The position numbers were made by a program, and so were the translations under genes. Under the pieces are notes generated by a model, which was not told the DNA's origin, did not search any database, and was given only the letters and a program-made list of their open reading frames with translations. A stretch of 48,603 nt of DNA from a virus: positions 1 through 48,603 of IMG/VR virus record IMGVR_UViG_3300030419_008186. One strand, 5' to 3'. Below, in pieces: positions 1 to 10,305 of this stretch. Position 1 is the first letter of the stretch; each line of letters starts with the position of its first letter.

Positions 1-3000
1 TCTATTTGCTGCATTGCCATTGCTATCATGAACATGTAATGATTCAACAGATAGTTGCCCTGTTATACTGGCATCTCCGCTAACTTGAAGAGTAGCCTGA
101 GGAGTGTTTGTATTAACCCCAAGCTTGCCTGCGTGCATACCAATCCAGCTATTACCTCCAGCCGCCGCACCCAAGCCAATGTTACTATTATTAGCCTTAT
201 CCCAAACATAAATTGCGCCATCACCATCACCATCTTGATAAACCCCAAATAGCTTGTTCGCATCTGAAGACCTTAGTACTTCTAACGCATATTTGGAATT
301 GCCTGGTGATTTAGTCTTTAATTGTCCTGTTATACTCGCATCGCCACTGACAACAAGCGTTGCCTGCGGAGCAACATGTTGCGTACCATCAGATACGATT
401 TGCACTTGATTAGTTGCGGCATAAATACCCACAGCTCTGTCTGTTCCTTTACCAAGGTAACCTCTGGTACCGCCATCCCATGACAAACGAAATCTTTCTA
501 CTCCCCATGTATCTCCAGCGTTCTCACCAATACCCGCGCCTTGATAAAAAGCAAAGTGCCCACCAAAACCAGCAGCGGCTCCATATTTTGCTCTACTAGC
601 GCCAAACCTTGCAACTTCTACGTCTGAATCATCACTTCCATTATTAAATCCTTTATGAACCGCAAAAGCTGGATTTGTATCAGTAATACTATCTGGCCAA
701 TGAACACCGCCCCCAGCCGCGCTAGAAGCAGGCATTACTACTTTTAGTGCAGACGAGTCAACATCATTTCCACTAATTCCAATCCCAAAATGCCCTCCTG
801 TTATAAACGATGGACCATCGCCATGTATTGCAAATGTTTGAGTTCCAGCTTTATATCCTCTTACTAAGCAATCATCAGCACTTTGTCTTACGTTAAAAAG
901 CGCGCTACCATCATCAGTATTAAGAGCAAGCACATTTTCATTATTAGAATGCGACTGGACTGTTATGGTTGCATCGACATCAGTATTAAGAGCAAATTTA
1001 TCTGTTCCATCTCCAACGCGCAAATCTCCTGTTATACTAGCATCACCACTTACAACAAGAGCAGCACCTTTGGCGTCCAAAGGATCGCAGTTAATTCCTA
1101 CGGTAGAAGTCCCAGCATCTACTTCAAGAACGTAGTCTATGCCGTTTACCGCGCTACCAACCAAGAAGTTGACATCCGCGTTATCATCTAGTCCCCCGAT
1201 AGCGACATAATCCGTGCCAGCTTCTCGAATGTCTATCATTTCCACACTCCCAGCATAATGACGCATTCTGTCGTCTCCCCAGACTATTCTTGTGTCACTA
1301 TCACCTAAGTGGCGCAAATTGTCAGCAACATGTATGTCTGTCGCAACACTAAGGTCTCCTGTTATACTAGCATCTCCATTGACTGCTAATTTTGATCCAG
1401 CAAACCCACCAGTTATACCTATGCCAACACCTCCTTCATGCCGTGACAACGACAAAAGTTGGTTCCATCCACCCATGTAAGCATCAAAAGCGACATAACC
1501 TCCTCCTAGTCCTTGACGAACAACGAAATTTCCATCGCCCAAATGAGCCATAACGTTAGACCCGCCACCAACACTGTCTGATTGTCCTACTCCTCCGTAG
1601 CCAAGACGAGCTGTTTGCTTGACGCGCAAATCTCCTGTTATTTGAGTTGCGGCAGAATCTATTATCGCCTTGATTGCATATCCATCCACTTTAAACTCCA
1701 TGTGGTTTTTGGCATGGTCGTATTCTACTCCTCCGTCCACCACGCCCGCGCCAGCAAATGCATAATAACTTGACGTCTCAGTTGCAACACTATCAAGAAT
1801 CATCCTTGCGCCGCCGCCTTCAGTCTTTAATCGAATATAGGTGTTGCTACTACCGAGGATATCCAGGGGATAATTTGTTGCTGGCGCAACTCCTATGCCA
1901 ACACTTCCAGCTGTTCTTAGCTCTCCTGTTATACTAGCATCACCATCAACAGTTAATTTTGCCGTGGGTACAGCTGAGGCTGAGGCAGAAATACCTACGG
2001 CCAAGTTTCCATTATAGCTTAGATAAGAGTCACCGCCACCGTTCAACTTTGTGGTAGCTACATTATTAGCATATAATTCAAAAACGCCATCGTCAGAGCT
2101 ATCTCTAACTCTAGCAATAATGTCATCACTGTCTTGATCAATAAAATATGCATCACCTTTAACCTGTAACGCTGCGTTTTGGGTATTTGCAGTAGTCCCA
2201 ATGCCAACTTTCCCAAAATATCCGCTTAACCCAGAAACATAATCAGTTGTAGTAATCTCTCCAACCGACGTTAATGTATCAGTTGTTGTATCACCCAAAG
2301 TAAAACTACCACTAACATTTAAATTACCAGTAATTGTAGCATCGCCAGAAACATATAAATCACCGTTTCTTACATAAGTACCGTTTTCAAAAAATAAATT
2401 TAAACTATGTTTTTCTACACTGTTTTTGCTTTGAACGCCAAGCACTTCGGTAGGCTCTGTACCATCAGCAAATACCATTGCTCCATCATGATTAGAATAT
2501 GCATAAGCGCCAAGTGCTACTCCGTAAGATCCATCTCCGCTTGATTTATAGCCACCAACAATAGCATAAGTTGCTTCTGCTTGATTGTATTTTCCCCCTA
2601 AGATGACCGTACCTTCAGTATTGTCGCCAGTAATTAAATTCTCTCTGCCACCAATAATAACATTACCAAAAGCTTTAGCCGCATTACCTCCTTCGGCCAT
2701 TATATTACCATCACCACCCCCAATAAATCCGTAACGAGAATAAAGCTCATTATTTCTACCACCAACAATAGCAGAATTTATAACTTCAAATTCGGCTTGT
2801 CTGCTTGCATTAGCAGTATTTATTCCTACTCCAAAAACTCCAGATCCTCTTGTGAGATTAATTCCAATTGTGTTAGAATTGCCACCCCCAATGAAACTGT
2901 TATCGCCAGATATTATGTTATCTATACCGCCACCAATTACTGATTGCTCGTAAGATACATTATCTTCTTGGCCTTCCTCAAATACTTCTGGCTGATCAGT

Positions 3001-5361
3001 TAAGTTAAAAATACTATTACGACGTCCACCTAACAAAGCATGCCCGTCACCAGAAATTATGTTTTCTTCACCGCCAACTAATACGTTTTTAAATCCGCTT
3101 ATTACGTTTAGTCGACCACCACCCATAAACGAAGCTTCCGCGGGTGGGCCTTCTGCTCCCATTAATCTATTACCAGATCCACCAACAAGTGCAGACATTT
3201 CGCCAGTTACGCTATTGTCCATACCTCCAACCAAAACAACACCAGTACCAACTGCAGTAATATTTTTACCACCAACAGTTGTAACAAATGGGCCAGAGCT
3301 TGTTATTGTACCTGTACCACCAAGTTCAAGATTAGTATTTGTTGGATTAAAACTAAAATGACTTTTTGCGCCAGAAGCTGTAAATGTTTGAGTTTCGCCA
3401 TATACAGATTTTTCACCTACATTTGTTATAGCTCTTACTTTAAATGAATATGATCCGTCTTTTTTAGTTGGAATTTTTATTCTCGGCTCATACTCTACAA
3501 TAATCTCGCCATTTATGTTTCTGGCAACAAGGGCATGAGGTTCTTGTTGATTTCCTACTTCTAAAAATGAATCGGCGCTAGCATAATTTACTGAATTTCC
3601 AATTCCAGTATAATAAAGATATCCACTTGTGGTATTTCCCGCAGGTACTTCTATAAATGGCCTATCAACACTCTCTCTTATTGAAGTTGGTCCAATTGAT
3701 TGAACATCTAAGTTGCCCAAATATTCACTATCTAAATATACAGTATGTGCAGACCACTGAATACCGTTAGTAGAATACGGCTGAAAAACATCAAAGATCG
3801 TTCTTCGCAAAGTATCTGGCTTAAGCTTTATTAAAGAATCTTGGTCAAAGTCAGCTCTTCCAGATCCAGTTCCACTTACTATATAGTCTATCCCAGAAAC
3901 CTGCGGTACAGTGACCGTTGTGGTATATGATTCTTTTTCGACTTGGTCTTCTACGACAACTTCATATTGTTCGACGTTAAATCTTTTATCTTTTTTCCAA
4001 CTTAAGTATGTGTTCGTTATTACATCGCCTTCTATATTAGTTCCAACCGCCTTGCTTTGATCAACTAATGTTCTGAAACCGCTCGGAACATCAACTATTT
4101 GCGTGTTTTTGCTGATTCTAATACCAGTTTCTATTGACAAGGTATCTCCAGTACCAAAACTGTCATAAGGAAGCAGTTTATAAAAGTAGCCACTATAAAA
4201 GTCAGACTCGTTAAATAATTCTCTTCCTAAAGTAATTTCCGACAGCTCGTCAACTGTATCTTCTATAAATTCTTTCGCAAAAATCTTAGTATTTGCAACC
4301 CCCAGCCCAGTTACAACAGAAAAATCTGACGTAGGCCCTCTGTGTATTTCTATTTTCCGTAAGCTGTTTTTTAAAAATTCTTTGTCTTGTTCGATACGCC
4401 CGCTGGCAGTAACTCCAAAAGTAAGCTCATTTGACGTATTGATTGGCTCAAAATTTTCAAATTTAGGTGCTGGGCAATCTAATTGTATTCTTCCCGTGGT
4501 AAGATTATTGTAATAATCTCTGGCAACTACTTGAACCTGAAAATTTCTTTCTCCGTCTCCGCCGAAAATTTCTTTGTTTAACGAAAAAGGAACTTGAAAG
4601 AAGTTGTTATCATAATAAAACTGTTTAAGGCCATAACCCGTAGAGGGCACCGTAACGAAAGCGCCAGATCCCTGGTTGCTTAACTGATCGCCACCTTGAG
4701 CAGTTGTAGCTAATTGCCCAATTGTGTATTGGCTATTGCCAGATCCACTTACAACCAAATGAGTATTAGCCGCAGTATATCCAGATCCCCCGCTTACAAT
4801 TTTTATGCTTGCAATCCCAGTATGGTATCCGCTGATACCAGAATTTACGTTTACTGAAAAACCAGAAATTTCAGTAAATATGCCAGTCCCAAACGTTTCA
4901 ATCTCAATTGCTGCCCCAGTTCCGTCACCACTAACATAAACCGTTGGGTTCATGTACCCCGAGCCACCAGAAACTAACTCGACTTGTGAAATTCTACCAT
5001 CATCTATAGAGCCGATACCAGTTTTAACATTTCCATCACGATCTAATATACTAATCTCAAATCCTTGGAAAAGTGGATCTTTTGCAAAATTATTGGTGAT
5101 AATTTGATTTGTTGCTGGATGAACCAATCCCCATGTAATAACTGGATCTGTAGAATTGAATTGGCCACTAGTAGCGTAAACCCCAGTAGACGCAACACCC
5201 AATTCCCCGTAGTAAAGCCCAGATGCCCTGCCAGTGGTACTGTCGATATGAACCAGATTAGAGCCAGGATCAAAAACTTGCAGTCCAGTTATTTCCCAAG
5301 TTCTTCCTGTTACATCTAGCCAATTTACTGGCGCCTTTTCTATATCCCTATAATCTGGCAT
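1..5361 (-). CDS. Large modular tail fibre, C-terminus cut by window edge
   Basis: An open frame runs from the ATG at 5361 to base 1 with no stop, giving 1787 residues; the C-terminus lies outside. Roughly residues 125-215 carry two SGGSGY motifs (SGGSGYMNPTVYVSG and SGGSGYTAANTHLVVSG). The middle looks like beta-sandwich, fibronectin-like material. Residues about 695-930 hold many short VGG/SG...N repeats (ALVGGSGNRL, VLVGGEENII, SFIGGGNSNTI) like the Hep_Hag/YadA-type adhesin head. From about residue 1000 on there are repeated modules marked by DASITG and VGIG motifs, typical of trimeric phage fibre shafts. The gene follows the gpJ homolog after a 36-nt gap carrying GTGTAA. The likely role is host attachment as a distal or side fibre. 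An intramolecular chaperone at the missing end is possible but not seen. Confidence 0.85.
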   Translation of the reverse strand, partial: MPDYRDIEKAPVNWLDVTGRTWEITGLQVFDPGSNLVHIDSTTGRASGLYYGELGVASTGVYATSGQFNSTDPVITWGLVHPATNQIITNNFAKDPLFQGFEISILDRDGNVKTGIGSIDDGRISQVELVSGGSGYMNPTVYVSGDGTGAAIEIETFGTGIFTEISGFSVNVNSGISGYHTGIASIKIVSGGSGYTAANTHLVVSGSGNSQYTIGQLATTAQGGDQLSNQGSGAFVTVPSTGYGLKQFYYDNNFFQVPFSLNKEIFGGDGERNFQVQVVARDYYNNLTTGRIQLDCPAPKFENFEPINTSNELTFGVTASGRIEQDKEFLKNSLRKIEIHRGPTSDFSVVTGLGVANTKIFAKEFIEDTVDELSEITLGRELFNESDFYSGYFYKLLPYDSFGTGDTLSIETGIRISKNTQIVDVPSGFRTLVDQSKAVGTNIEGDVITNTYLSWKKDKRFNVEQYEVVVEDQVEKESYTTTVTVPQVSGIDYIVSGTGSGRADFDQDSLIKLKPDTLRRTIFDVFQPYSTNGIQWSAHTVYLDSEYLGNLDVQSIGPTSIRESVDRPFIEVPAGNTTSGYLYYTGIGNSVNYASADSFLEVGNQQEPHALVARNINGEIIVEYEPRIKIPTKKDGSYSFKVRAITNVGEKSVYGETQTFTASGAKSHFSFNPTNTNLELGGTGTITSSGPFVTTVGGKNITAVGTGVVLVGGMDNSVTGEMSALVGGSGNRLMGAEGPPAEASFMGGGRLNVISGFKNVLVGGEENIISGDGHALLGGRRNSIFNLTDQPEVFEEGQEDNVSYEQSVIGGGIDNIISGDNSFIGGGNSNTIGINLTRGSGVFGVGINTANASRQAEFEVINSAIVGGRNNELYSRYGFIGGGDGNIMAEGGNAAKAFGNVIIGGRENLITGDNTEGTVILGGKYNQAEATYAIVGGYKSSGDGSYGVALGAYAYSNHDGAMVFADGTEPTEVLGVQSKNSVEKHSLNLFFENGTYVRNGDLYVSGDATITGNLNVSGSFTLGDTTTDTLTSVGEITTTDYVSGLSGYFGKVGIGTTANTQNAALQVKGDAYFIDQDSDDIIARVRDSSDDGVFELYANNVATTKLNGGGDSYLSYNGNLAVGISASASAVPTAKLTVDGDASITGELRTAGSVGIGVAPATNYPLDILGSSNTYIRLKTEGGGARMILDSVATETSSYYAFAGAGVVDGGVEYDHAKNHMEFKVDGYAIKAIIDSAATQITGDLRVKQTARLGYGGVGQSDSVGGGSNVMAHLGDGNFVVRQGLGGGYVAFDAYMGGWNQLLSLSRHEGGVGIGITGGFAGSKLAVNGDASITGDLSVATDIHVADNLRHLGDSDTRIVWGDDRMRHYAGSVEMIDIREAGTDYVAIGGLDDNADVNFLVGSAVNGIDYVLEVDAGTSTVGINCDPLDAKGAALVVSGDASITGDLRVGDGTDKFALNTDVDATITVQSHSNNENVLALNTDDGSALFNVRQSADDCLVRGYKAGTQTFAIHGDGPSFITGGHFGIGISGNDVDSSALKVVMPASSAAGGGVHWPDSITDTNPAFAVHKGFNNGSDDSDVEVARFGASRAKYGAAAGFGGHFAFYQGAGIGENAGDTWGVERFRLSWDGGTRGYLGKGTDRAVGIYAATNQVQIVSDGTQHVAPQATLVVSGDASITGQLKTKSPGNSKYALEVLRSSDANKLFGVYQDGDGDGAIYVWDKANNSNIGLGAAAGGNSWIGMHAGKLGVNTNTPQATLQVSGDASITGQLSVESLHVHDSNGNAANR
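57..2347 (-). repeat. Intragenic repeats encoding DASITG modules of the fibre
   Basis: A roughly 20-nt element, reading CTCCTGTTATACTAGCATC on the plus strand, recurs with few changes near 57, 325, 1025, 1355 and 1921. Weaker copies lie near 1631 and 2326. Spacing is about 270-700 nt. Each full copy encodes a D-A-S-I-T-G turn at the start of a fibre module. The repeats are coding and degenerate between copies, so they look like tandem domain duplications rather than a CRISPR or iteron array. Confidence 0.75.
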
Positions 5362-5373
5362 CCTGTTTAATTA

Positions 5374-5379
5374 TTACAC
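5374..5379 (-). promoter_or_regulatory. GTGTAA motif upstream of the tail fibre gene
   Basis: On the minus strand GTGTAA follows a run of A residues and ends 12 nt before the fibre ATG. It lies in the only non-coding stretch between the gpJ-like gene and the fibre. It belongs to the set found in every larger gap and is proposed as a promoter element; no function has been shown. Confidence 0.5.
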
Positions 5380-5397
5380 TTTTTTATCATTTTACCG

Positions 5398-8300
5398 TCA
5401 GTTTTTCTTTTTAAAAGTAAAACCCGCCTGTACAACGTTCACTTCTTCTAAGTTTTTCATATCAGACCCAATCAAACAACTAATCTTAACGTCTAAAATT
5501 AAACCTTTGTCTGATTCAACAGATTGCACAAATTTTGAATTACTAGCCGCACTGTTCGCCACGGCATCACCAGCTCCAAGTCGCGAAAAATCGACAACGT
5601 CCTGACCTTTACTGTCTAAGGCTTTTATATCCTGGTTTTTGGTTTCTGTCCAGCCATCAACTCCCGTGTAAGTCCAGCTTATTCTGTATTTTTTTAACAG
5701 ACTGCCAGCAGCACTTGCAGGCTTTTTAGGCGCTTTCCACGAAATCTGAACAAATCGACGTGTACTTGGCTCGCCGTAAGTACTATCGCCAGGCTGAAAT
5801 GGTGTATAAACGGCATTAAGTCCCTCAATTTCATAATCAGTAAGATCAACAGGATCTTCTCCTGGCTGCGTTGCTGAGCCCTCTGTGGCCGCGTCACCAG
5901 TCGCCTTGCTCTGCACCGCCTTATCTATTTGGCCAGATCCTCCTATTGCCAGCACAGACACGTTAGCTTTATCTGCTTGAGAATCGTCTTCAGAAGCTGC
6001 AAACTTGCTTTTGTTATACTCCAAACATGAAACTTTATATTGCATACTATTTTCTTCTTCTATGTTCATTACCCTGTACAATACTTCCTGAATTCTTAAA
6101 TCTACATCAGTATTTTGAAGTATCCATATTGCCCCAGGCTTTAACAACCCGACACCTTGCGCATTTTCGTCGTTTAATTCGGTTAAAGTTAGGATTGTTC
6201 TTTGATTTGGAACTTTTCGATCAGTATTTACAGAAGAAACTTTAAATTCTTTTATTTGAGGCTTTCGCAAATCTTTTAAGTCGCCGTCACTTGCTCCGCC
6301 TTTTGTCGAAGCAGCTTGGTCTAAAGATTCTTCGGTCTGAAAACTGCTAGGAATTGCAATTGTAATAATTTGACCTACTACGTTTTCATCTACTTGCGCA
6401 TCTAAAGTGACCTCTCTGCGCTCATTGTTAATGTTTGTAATTCTGCCTCCATATCTTTTTCTGGTTTTATTTTTGTCAATAATTTTTACAACATCACCAG
6501 GCCTCAAATAACTTGCTTCTTTTCCAGTTGTAAATTGAACGCTGTCAGTTTCCAGCTGAGCTGAAAACAAAAACCATTTACCAAGCCTTCTTGCTTGACC
6601 TCTTGAAGTACAACCAAAAGCTACCAGTTCTTTTTCTATAAGCCCATATTTTATTATACCTCCAGCATCTTCAACGTACTCAACTTTAGGCTTAAAGTTT
6701 TCATATTTGTCAACATACCTTACGAGAGCTGTTGTAAACCTTGAGGTTTTTGGAGAACCAGCATAAGTAAAAGATCCGTCTTTTACGTTTGAATTTGTAA
6801 AATTCATAATTGGATCTCTCGGCTTATCAAAAGACGCAAAAACTTTACCACCAACAATGTAAGTTAGCCCAAGAAACACTGAAGACAAATCATTTAAAAC
6901 CTTAAAAGCATCAACTGCAGTTGTTAAATATAAATTTGCCGTGAATCTAGGCTCAAGAATTTCTCTACTTTTCCTAAATTCTGTCGCGCACCTCCCAGAA
7001 GCAGATGTACTATTTATTTTTTGGCCATCAAAAAAGAAATCTATTATTTGTGCATCTCCAGGCAATTCCGTAAAACTTCCATTCAATTTATTTTTGCCGT
7101 ATTCAGCATATCGCTTATAAATTATTGACTTAGGAGTGACATTAGGATCTCTTGTGGTAACCTTGTCGGTTGTTTTGTATTGTTCGTTCATTATGTATTC
7201 CTTTAGCTGCGGATTAAGCAAAAAACATTCGTCAAGAGAAACAGGTCTCAACAATTTAATTACCGCGCTTCCAGGCTTTTCCGTGCCATTCTCGCCAATC
7301 CAAGAATGAAATTTTGTATCGCCATCTTTATCTATAATTTCTCCGTCAACTTGTATATACTCAACAACTCTTTTAACTGGTCTAGCGCCGTTATCCAAAT
7401 CAAAAATCGCTATAGTTGAAAATCTTGGAAACTCGCCAAGGAATTGTCCTTGCGTATCAAAACCATTTATTTTTATATAAATTTCTCCTGTACTGGCCGC
7501 GTCCCCACGAGCATCAGTTACAACTTGAAAATTTCGGTGAGGAAATCTGCTTGGCCAACCTGTTTTTACTAATTCGTCGCAATATTTTCCAAGTTCGTAT
7601 ATATTCCACTTATTAACAAAGTCCGTGTTAATTCCATACTTGCCCAATCCATATCTTTTGTTTGTAATCAAATCATAAAATATCCAAGCTGGATTATCTG
7701 TCCATTGAAGATGCGTTGTACCGTGTTTTTCAAAATAAGCCATCGCTTCTTTTGGCACAACTAAAGTTGGATTAAAGTCTTTTATTTTTGTTCCATTATT
7801 TGGCTGACCGTCACCCGACAACAACACAACGCTTTGTTGTTCGTTTTGTATTAAGTCTGACGCTTTTGATGGGCTAGTGTCAAATCCTGAAACGGTATAT
7901 TTGCATCTTCGTGTAATGTGAATATAATCTAAATACCCTTCAAACGAACTATGTAAACCGTGTTCGCTATTACTTGGGCTAGAATGAATAATTCTGTCAT
8001 TTCCTATTTCTATTGCGCCAGTATTTTTTTGAGTGCCGCTTGTGTATACGAATCCCCTGATGTCGCCCTCGTAAGTTGTTTTGTCACCTTCGTCGGTTCT
8101 GTCTGTCCCGTCAACCCATACATTAAACTTATTACCTTGTCTAGTAATTGCTACATGATGCCATTCATCGTCAGCGACATTAGTAGTAGACTTTACCAAT
8201 ACTTGTAAAGCGGTTGTTGGCTTACCACCCGTGTCGAGAACTTCAACTTTTTGATAATCTCCCGCTAATGGCCTATAATAAGCTCCATGAGTAAAGTATC

Positions 8301-10305
8301 TAAATATTATTTGGCCAAGCTCACCATTAAGTTCTGTTCCAATTTCAACAAACCAGTTTCCCGCTACAGGCAATGACCCTTGCTCCTTTATTCCAGCAGA
8401 ATAATTTAATTCTTTCCTGCCTGATGGGTGTTTGTAAAGTTCATTGTTATTTCGATTATCGTCGCTTTCGGTCTGGACACTTCCGCCAAATGGTGCTATC
8501 CCTCCGCCGCTAGAAATAATAGTTTTATAAAACCCCTGCTGCCCAGATGATGTATTATAAGGACCGCCTTTGCCTGATGTATAAGTTTTGACTAAACCGT
8601 CTTGTTCAACTTTTATATAAAACTCAATTGTAAAATTTTGAAAGCCAAAATCAGACACTCTTAACACATTTTTAGGTGAATCTTCTTTTTCAATTGGAAA
8701 TACAGCGTTTCTATTATGTACCGATATTCTTTTAGCCCAATCTTCGTCACGTGACAAGCCGCTCGCAGTTGGAAAAAATATACTGCCAGAACCATACTTT
8801 TTCACCGATGTAGATACTTTAACCTGTTTTGTTCCGTCTGATTTTGCCCTGTTTGTCACGGCAGAAAGAGGCCTTTTTACTCTTAACTCTTTTGCAGTAG
8901 TCTCATCTAAAACAGCAACATAATCTTTAAACCTTCCAGACCAATTTCCAAAATATTGTTTTGTATCAGGAATATAATTGCTAGGAATCTTGACTTTTAA
9001 AAGCTTTAAGTCGTATTCTCTTTTTGGAATTCTTGCTATTGTAGTGGAATCAATTTGAGCTCCAATGACCGCACTATATGGATACCTTAGCTTAAACGGT
9101 ATTGATTCAACAATCGATTCAAGACTGCATTCAACTTGAGGATCTTCTGCTTCGTAACCTTGATCGTATTCAAGCCTAAAAACCCTAATAACTCTGTTTT
9201 CGCGTCTAAAATTTGGGGGTAAGTGAAATTTAGTTTCAAAAACATAATCGCTTGTAGCCAAACCTCTTGCAATTCTAACAAAATATCCCCCAGTTTGATT
9301 TCTTAGAAGTATATTGCCCCGATTTTCGTCTCCACTAGTCAGCCGCGCTACGTTTCCAGGACTACCTTCACACAAAACAGGAGTCAGAGGATTAAAATCG
9401 CCGCTTTCATTGCCGATATATATTAAAAAGCTACATTCTGCCCCAACAACCTTTGAACTTCTTTTTCCTACCTTTAATCTTGAAAGAACATGAATTTTTA
9501 TGTTAATAGTTATTTCCTCGACTAACGGATTTTGTATTGTATGAACTATAGGCTCTAACATTCTTTCAAATCCTCTAAACAAGGCAGTAAGATCTCTTAC
9601 TGATTTGATATCGGAATGTTTGTTATCAGACCAATCTTTTATCATTTCTTTACCCTCAGTTGAGTCCCCACCGCCGACCTGTGGAATCAGTAACTCCTTG
9701 ATATGTCTTTTGGAGCCGTCTACTACCAGTGGGGCAGGTGTCAACCTGGCATTTATGGGAATAGTTTGACTTGCAAATTGGTAGTCAGGGCCCAACGGAC
9801 TTTGAAAACCTGTTCCAAATTTAAAGTTTATTTGAGGGAATCTATAATTTAAAGTTCCAATTTCTGGATTTAATATTCTTGTACCATCAAAGTAAACGGA
9901 TTGAAAAATATTCTCTCTTTGAAATTTGTTGCCTTCTTCACCAAAATAAGTTATTGTATCTCCATTTTGTGAACAAAAGCCTTCTATTGGACCTTCCGAA
10001 ATTAAATCTACAATTTTTACAACGCTTTTAGATTCAAGATGAGTATTTGCGCTTCTACTTATTTTTCGGTTGGCGTCGGTTGCTAGTTTTTCATTCGGGT
10101 CTGTACCTGCCACTACTTGCTCATTCGCCAGATCGGCTGCCGCCGCATCTGCAATATCTCCTTCAGGGCTAGAAGCACTTACAGGAACATAAGCTTCTTG
10201 TGCATCCACGCCAACATAAGGAGTTCTGCCGACTTGGCTAAATCGATCAAACTTTTCTTTGTATGACATGTACTTGAATTGCGGTTTATAATTTTCTTCA
10301 CTCAT
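5398..10305 (-). CDS. Tail tip attachment protein, lambda gpJ-like, with LamG insert
   Basis: This 1635-residue protein is the central tail-tip (host-specificity) protein. The N-terminal VDLISEGPIEGF, followed by a short YFDGTRI segment, matches the opening of gpJ-family proteins. The central part around ALVRYVDKYENF to LGKWFLFSAQLETDSVQF and RPGDVVKIIDK matches the gpJ hub region. Between them, at about residues 540-830, is a concanavalin/LamG-like lectin module (FTIEFYIKV, DDEWHHVAITRQG, FNVWVDGT, EGYLDYIHI). A fibronectin-III-like segment lies near the C-terminus (VQISWKAPKK to KYRISWTYTG). The ATG overlaps the stop of the gpI-like gene by four bases (ATGA), and the L-K-I-J order is canonical. 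The LamG insert is an addition that probably binds surface glycans. The family call is firm; the ligand is unknown. Confidence 0.93.
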   Translation of the reverse strand: MSEENYKPQFKYMSYKEKFDRFSQVGRTPYVGVDAQEAYVPVSASSPEGDIADAAAADLANEQVVAGTDPNEKLATDANRKISRSANTHLESKSVVKIVDLISEGPIEGFCSQNGDTITYFGEEGNKFQRENIFQSVYFDGTRILNPEIGTLNYRFPQINFKFGTGFQSPLGPDYQFASQTIPINARLTPAPLVVDGSKRHIKELLIPQVGGGDSTEGKEMIKDWSDNKHSDIKSVRDLTALFRGFERMLEPIVHTIQNPLVEEITINIKIHVLSRLKVGKRSSKVVGAECSFLIYIGNESGDFNPLTPVLCEGSPGNVARLTSGDENRGNILLRNQTGGYFVRIARGLATSDYVFETKFHLPPNFRRENRVIRVFRLEYDQGYEAEDPQVECSLESIVESIPFKLRYPYSAVIGAQIDSTTIARIPKREYDLKLLKVKIPSNYIPDTKQYFGNWSGRFKDYVAVLDETTAKELRVKRPLSAVTNRAKSDGTKQVKVSTSVKKYGSGSIFFPTASGLSRDEDWAKRISVHNRNAVFPIEKEDSPKNVLRVSDFGFQNFTIEFYIKVEQDGLVKTYTSGKGGPYNTSSGQQGFYKTIISSGGGIAPFGGSVQTESDDNRNNNELYKHPSGRKELNYSAGIKEQGSLPVAGNWFVEIGTELNGELGQIIFRYFTHGAYYRPLAGDYQKVEVLDTGGKPTTALQVLVKSTTNVADDEWHHVAITRQGNKFNVWVDGTDRTDEGDKTTYEGDIRGFVYTSGTQKNTGAIEIGNDRIIHSSPSNSEHGLHSSFEGYLDYIHITRRCKYTVSGFDTSPSKASDLIQNEQQSVVLLSGDGQPNNGTKIKDFNPTLVVPKEAMAYFEKHGTTHLQWTDNPAWIFYDLITNKRYGLGKYGINTDFVNKWNIYELGKYCDELVKTGWPSRFPHRNFQVVTDARGDAASTGEIYIKINGFDTQGQFLGEFPRFSTIAIFDLDNGARPVKRVVEYIQVDGEIIDKDGDTKFHSWIGENGTEKPGSAVIKLLRPVSLDECFLLNPQLKEYIMNEQYKTTDKVTTRDPNVTPKSIIYKRYAEYGKNKLNGSFTELPGDAQIIDFFFDGQKINSTSASGRCATEFRKSREILEPRFTANLYLTTAVDAFKVLNDLSSVFLGLTYIVGGKVFASFDKPRDPIMNFTNSNVKDGSFTYAGSPKTSRFTTALVRYVDKYENFKPKVEYVEDAGGIIKYGLIEKELVAFGCTSRGQARRLGKWFLFSAQLETDSVQFTTGKEASYLRPGDVVKIIDKNKTRKRYGGRITNINNERREVTLDAQVDENVVGQIITIAIPSSFQTEESLDQAASTKGGASDGDLKDLRKPQIKEFKVSSVNTDRKVPNQRTILTLTELNDENAQGVGLLKPGAIWILQNTDVDLRIQEVLYRVMNIEEENSMQYKVSCLEYNKSKFAASEDDSQADKANVSVLAIGGSGQIDKAVQSKATGDAATEGSATQPGEDPVDLTDYEIEGLNAVYTPFQPGDSTYGEPSTRRFVQISWKAPKKPASAAGSLLKKYRISWTYTGVDGWTETKNQDIKALDSKGQDVVDFSRLGAGDAVANSAASNSKFVQSVESDKGLILDVKISCLIGSDMKNLEEVNVVQAGFTFKKKN

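Noticed and set aside
57-2347. CRISPR-like array in the fibre gene
   Set aside because: Repeats are coding, degenerate, and spaced irregularly by hundreds of bases.
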